64,000 bases of DNA from Pseudomonadales bacterium. GTDB lineage: Bacteria; Pseudomonadota; Gammaproteobacteria; Pseudomonadales; Ketobacteraceae. The notes beneath the pieces were generated by a model. The model saw only the letters and a program-made list of their open reading frames with translations, had not been told where the DNA came from and searched no databases. Positions within the stretch are counted from its first letter, which is position 1. Every line of letters starts with the position of its first letter. The position numbers and the translations under genes were made by a program. Positions 61,692 through 64,000 of this stretch are shown here, in pieces. Location of the stretch: positions 62,001-126,000 of the forward strand of contig NZXG01000040.1 of assembly GCA_002701845.1 (NCBI GenBank). Direction: 5' to 3'.

Positions 61692-61991
61692 CTAGCGGCG
61701 GTTAAACAGGCCGCTCACTAGCGCGCCGATCAGAAACGCGCCCAACAGAAACAGCCAGGGTCGCTCTTCGAAAGATTCCCGGGTTCTGTCAGACAGTTCA
61801 TCGGCTTTGCTCTGAGCCTGACCCAGGCGCCGGTTGAAGGCGTGGGTGACCGAATCCTTGCGCTGTTCGGTGACTTCGCCGGCACGTTCCTTGAGGGCGG
61901 AGACCAGCGCGCTCACATCCTGTTTCAGAGCGGAAATGTCATTGGTTAAATTCTGATAATCCTGTTCCACTTTCTTGCTTGCATCTGACAT
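61692..61991 (-). CDS. DUF883 (ElaB/YqjD-family) protein
   Basis: This 99-residue protein has a long N-terminal amphipathic helix (DYQNLTNDISALKQDVSALV, KADELSDRTRESFEERPW) and one C-terminal membrane helix (LFLLGAFLIGALVSGLF) ending NRR. This is the standard ElaB/YqjD/YgaM layout: tail-anchored inner-membrane proteins reported to bind ribosomes in stationary phase. AAGGAGA precedes the start. First gene of a three-gene minus-strand operon. Confidence 0.85.
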   Translation of the reverse strand: MSDASKKVEQDYQNLTNDISALKQDVSALVSALKERAGEVTEQRKDSVTHAFNRRLGQAQSKADELSDRTRESFEERPWLFLLGAFLIGALVSGLFNRR

Positions 61992-62287
61992 GGCGTGTCT
62001 CCTTGAGTGTTGGCAGTTTCACGGTAGCGTCCGCGCCACCTGTTCGGGGTAATTGCAAACTCTATGCCCGGGGCTGCTACCCGCGGGCAGCCGAATATCC
62101 GTCATCTTCAGGGGTTGACCAAGCCTGCCACAGTGTCAGTTTTTCAAAAGCGCCCAAGGGCCGCTGTAATTATTACAAGCTGCCGTTGCCCCACACTTCA
62201 CCGCTCACGGCCGCTTTGTCCCCCGGCATGGACCGGCATCACAATTGCTTATATCATCAACGTTTCAGCGTGCCAGGCGAATTAAAA

Positions 62288-63448
62288 GTGAAGCAGCAAC
62301 CCGATACTTCCCCCGCTCCCCGGGGCTGGTCCAAGATCAATCAGGTCTGGCTGCCCAGTACGGCTTATCTGCTGGTCATCATGGTGGCGGGGACCCATCT
62401 GCTGGTGTTCGCCAAATCGGTGCTGGGTCCGATCCTGTTCGGTTTTTATCTGAGCGCATTGCTATACCCGCCCATGCGGGCGCTGCAGCGGTTGTATCTG
62501 CCCAAGATGCTGGCGGCGCTGGTTCCCCTGGTGGTAGTGTTCGGCGCCTTGACCGTGGCTTTGCTTTACGCCTATGAGCCTTTTATGAAACAGGTGGCCA
62601 GGACGCCGGAAATTATCGATCGCCTGCAGAGCCATATTGATCCCATCAAGGAAGCCCTGTCGGAAGTGGACCGCAAAACCACCGAAGTGGAAAAAATGGT
62701 TGAAAAAACCATGCAGCAGTCCGGACAGAAAATGCAGACGGTGGTGGTCAACCAGGATCAGGAATCCTGGCGCGACCTGTTGTTCGAGCAGTTCTCCGGC
62801 TTTATCTGGTTTATGTCCGTCACCTTTATGCTGTGTTATTTCTTTCTGGTGGGCGGCGACATTCTTACCCGCAATCTGGCTTACACCTTCACCCAGCGCC
62901 GGCATCAGCATAAGGTACTGGTGCTGGCCCGCAACATGCGGGATCACGTGGCCCAGTATCTGGGGGTGACCCTGTGCGTGAATCTGCTGTACGGTTTGGC
63001 GCTGGGTGCCATGTTGTGGTATTTCGGCGTGGAGTTTGCCCTGGCCTGGGGGCTGGTGCTGGGGTTGTTGCGCTACATTCCTTTTGTGGGCAATCTGGTG
63101 GGGCTGGCCCTGGTGCTGGTGTCCGTGGCCACCGTGCAGTTTGATCCCACCAGCCTGTTGGTGGCGGCCGGTATCGTGCTGGGTCTGATGTTTGTTACCG
63201 GGAATTTTATCGATCCCATGGTGCACGCCAGCCGGTTTGAACTGAATCCGATTTTTCTGTTCATTGCGATTATTTTCTGGAGCTGGATCTGGGGGTTCGC
63301 CGGCCTGTTTATCGCCATCCCCACGCTGCTGGTGTTTGCGGTCTTCTGTGGACACGTGGACAGCCTGGGACGCTTTTACTCCATCCTCTGCCTCAATGAT
63401 CAACACAACGGCCGGATTCCGGACAGCCGGGAGCCTGCAGACTCCTGA
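62288..63448 (+). CDS. AI-2E family transporter (PerM/UPF0118)
   Basis: This 386-residue polytopic protein has the usual AI-2E family layout: two early helices (PSTAYLLVIMVAGTHLLVFA, VLGPILFGFYLSALLYPP), a central soluble segment rich in Glu and Lys (~110-170), then six helices with GLRYIPF-type text (LLRYIPFVGNLVGLALVL) and the closing FAGLFIAIPTLLV. The family moves small molecules or ions and is not proved to carry autoinducer-2 in general. GTG 62288 is chosen because the frame before it lacks a helix and a better start; an ATG ~60 bases upstream is possible. Confidence 0.82.
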   Translation: MKQQPDTSPAPRGWSKINQVWLPSTAYLLVIMVAGTHLLVFAKSVLGPILFGFYLSALLYPPMRALQRLYLPKMLAALVPLVVVFGALTVALLYAYEPFMKQVARTPEIIDRLQSHIDPIKEALSEVDRKTTEVEKMVEKTMQQSGQKMQTVVVNQDQESWRDLLFEQFSGFIWFMSVTFMLCYFFLVGGDILTRNLAYTFTQRRHQHKVLVLARNMRDHVAQYLGVTLCVNLLYGLALGAMLWYFGVEFALAWGLVLGLLRYIPFVGNLVGLALVLVSVATVQFDPTSLLVAAGIVLGLMFVTGNFIDPMVHASRFELNPIFLFIAIIFWSWIWGFAGLFIAIPTLLVFAVFCGHVDSLGRFYSILCLNDQHNGRIPDSREPADS

Positions 63449-63487
63449 TCCCGGCAGCCGGCTTTGCCTCCGAGAACAGGTCTTCCC

Positions 63488-64000
63488 TCAGGTTGCCGGG
63501 CGTTGCGCCAGGTCTCCCCCGCGGGCCAGCAGGTGGCGGCCACAGGTGCCACAGCTGGTTTTGAAAATGTGGTATTCCACCTCTGAAAGCCCGGCGGGAT
63601 CCGCCACCCCCTTATCGGCATAGAACATGGCAAAGGGGCCATGGGGGCCAAACACCGACATCACCAGAAACTGACGGCTTTGACAGGCCTGGCGGAAATT
63701 GCCGGGCACCAGCCCGGCCCGGGGCGCCGGCCGGTCCGGGGCCACCCAGAGGGCGGCCGGTTGTTGCATCAGCCGGCTGAACAGATTGCTGGGCTGCAGG
63801 GCGATGCGACATTTGCGCAATCCGGGGGCGTCGTCGCAGCCCCGGCTGTAATAGGTTTCCAGCCGGCTTTGATCCGCCGTCATGGTGGCCACCAGCACCC
63901 GTTGCAGGGGCGTGCAGTCCGCCAGCATGTCCACTACCCCGCGCAGGGATTCGTATTCCGTGGTGAAACTGTCGGGGTGTTGCAGCAGGCGCTGTAGGAA
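63488..64000 (-). CDS. C-terminal part of a probable HDOD-domain protein (partial)
   Basis: A minus-strand frame is open to the right edge and ends at 63488, giving ~170 residues. It begins FLQRLLQHPDSFTTEYESLR and continues with VATMTADQSRLETYYSRGC and FLVMSVFGPHGPFAMFYADK, which resembles the GAF-like tail of HDOD signalling proteins. KTSCGTCGRHLLARGGD near the end has C-x2-C. The catalytic or HDOD part lies outside the window, so the family call is tentative. Confidence 0.5.
   Translation of the reverse strand, partial: FLQRLLQHPDSFTTEYESLRGVVDMLADCTPLQRVLVATMTADQSRLETYYSRGCDDAPGLRKCRIALQPSNLFSRLMQQPAALWVAPDRPAPRAGLVPGNFRQACQSRQFLVMSVFGPHGPFAMFYADKGVADPAGLSEVEYHIFKTSCGTCGRHLLARGGDLAQRPAT

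Noticed and set aside
1-64000. CRISPR arrays, tRNA or rRNA genes, insertion sequences and phage genes
   Set aside because: Gaps were read for regular spaced repeats, cloverleaf-like ends and transposase-like text; none was recognised.

Overview
The window looks like a chromosomal segment of a Gram-negative gammaproteobacterium. The evidence is an exosortase A (XrtA)/PEP-CTERM exopolysaccharide locus, an EF-P lysylation set (efp, epmA, epmB), a FimX-type type IV pilus/c-di-GMP regulator, a proteobacterial phosphatidylserine decarboxylase and lipoproteins with lipoboxes. I cannot name a genus. No tRNA, rRNA, CRISPR array, insertion sequence or phage gene was recognised.

Region 1 (1-14.5 kb) is the XrtA core. 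It runs from the tail of a GNAT-type protein through xrtA with a fused EpsI-like domain and an XrtA-type polysaccharide deacetylase. These converge on a minus-strand pair (a TIGR03087-like glycosyltransferase and a hexapeptide acyltransferase). Next comes a tight plus-strand run: RIFT-barrel/YetA-like protein, GT2, GT4, second deacetylase, FemAB-like protein, XrtA-type amidotransferase and GT4. Several starts overlap the previous stop.

Region 2 (14.5-31.4 kb) looks more AT-rich by eye. It holds one PEP-CTERM protein, probably the exosortase substrate, behind a sigma-54-like -24/-12 element. It also holds two polytopic GT-C-like proteins, an unrecognised secreted protein, a GT4, a secreted beta-helix protein, two GT2 enzymes, an O-antigen-ligase-type polymerase and a Wzx-type flippase. 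The stretch ends with a protein built of two diverged cysteine-rich modules, whose stop overlaps the start of a secreted alginate-lyase-family protein.

Region 3 (31.4-42.2 kb) encodes an activated-sugar route: PIG-L deacetylase, glucose-1-phosphate cytidylyltransferase-like enzyme, SAF-domain oxidoreductase and extended SDR in one minus-strand operon. A GT2 and a sugar C-methyltransferase follow. Then come a secreted FG-GAP/VCBS-repeat protein and a second flippase paralogous to the first. Together regions 1-3 can make, modify, export and trim a heteropolysaccharide and anchor a PEP-CTERM protein in the envelope.

Region 4 (42.2-46.4 kb) is a divergent pair of Ig-domain lipoproteins with a shared FN3-like C-terminus and an unusual cysteine placement. 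Region 5 (46.4-64 kb) is mostly housekeeping or regulatory: an FAD oxidoreductase, epmA-efp facing epmB, a PilZ protein, fimX, two uncharacterised proteins, psd, a sulfurtransferase, an alkaline-phosphatase-superfamily protein paired with a GT2, a small membrane operon with a DUF883 protein, an AI-2E family transporter, and the end of a probable HDOD protein cut by the window edge.

All functional calls come from reading motifs and family resemblance. No database search was run.
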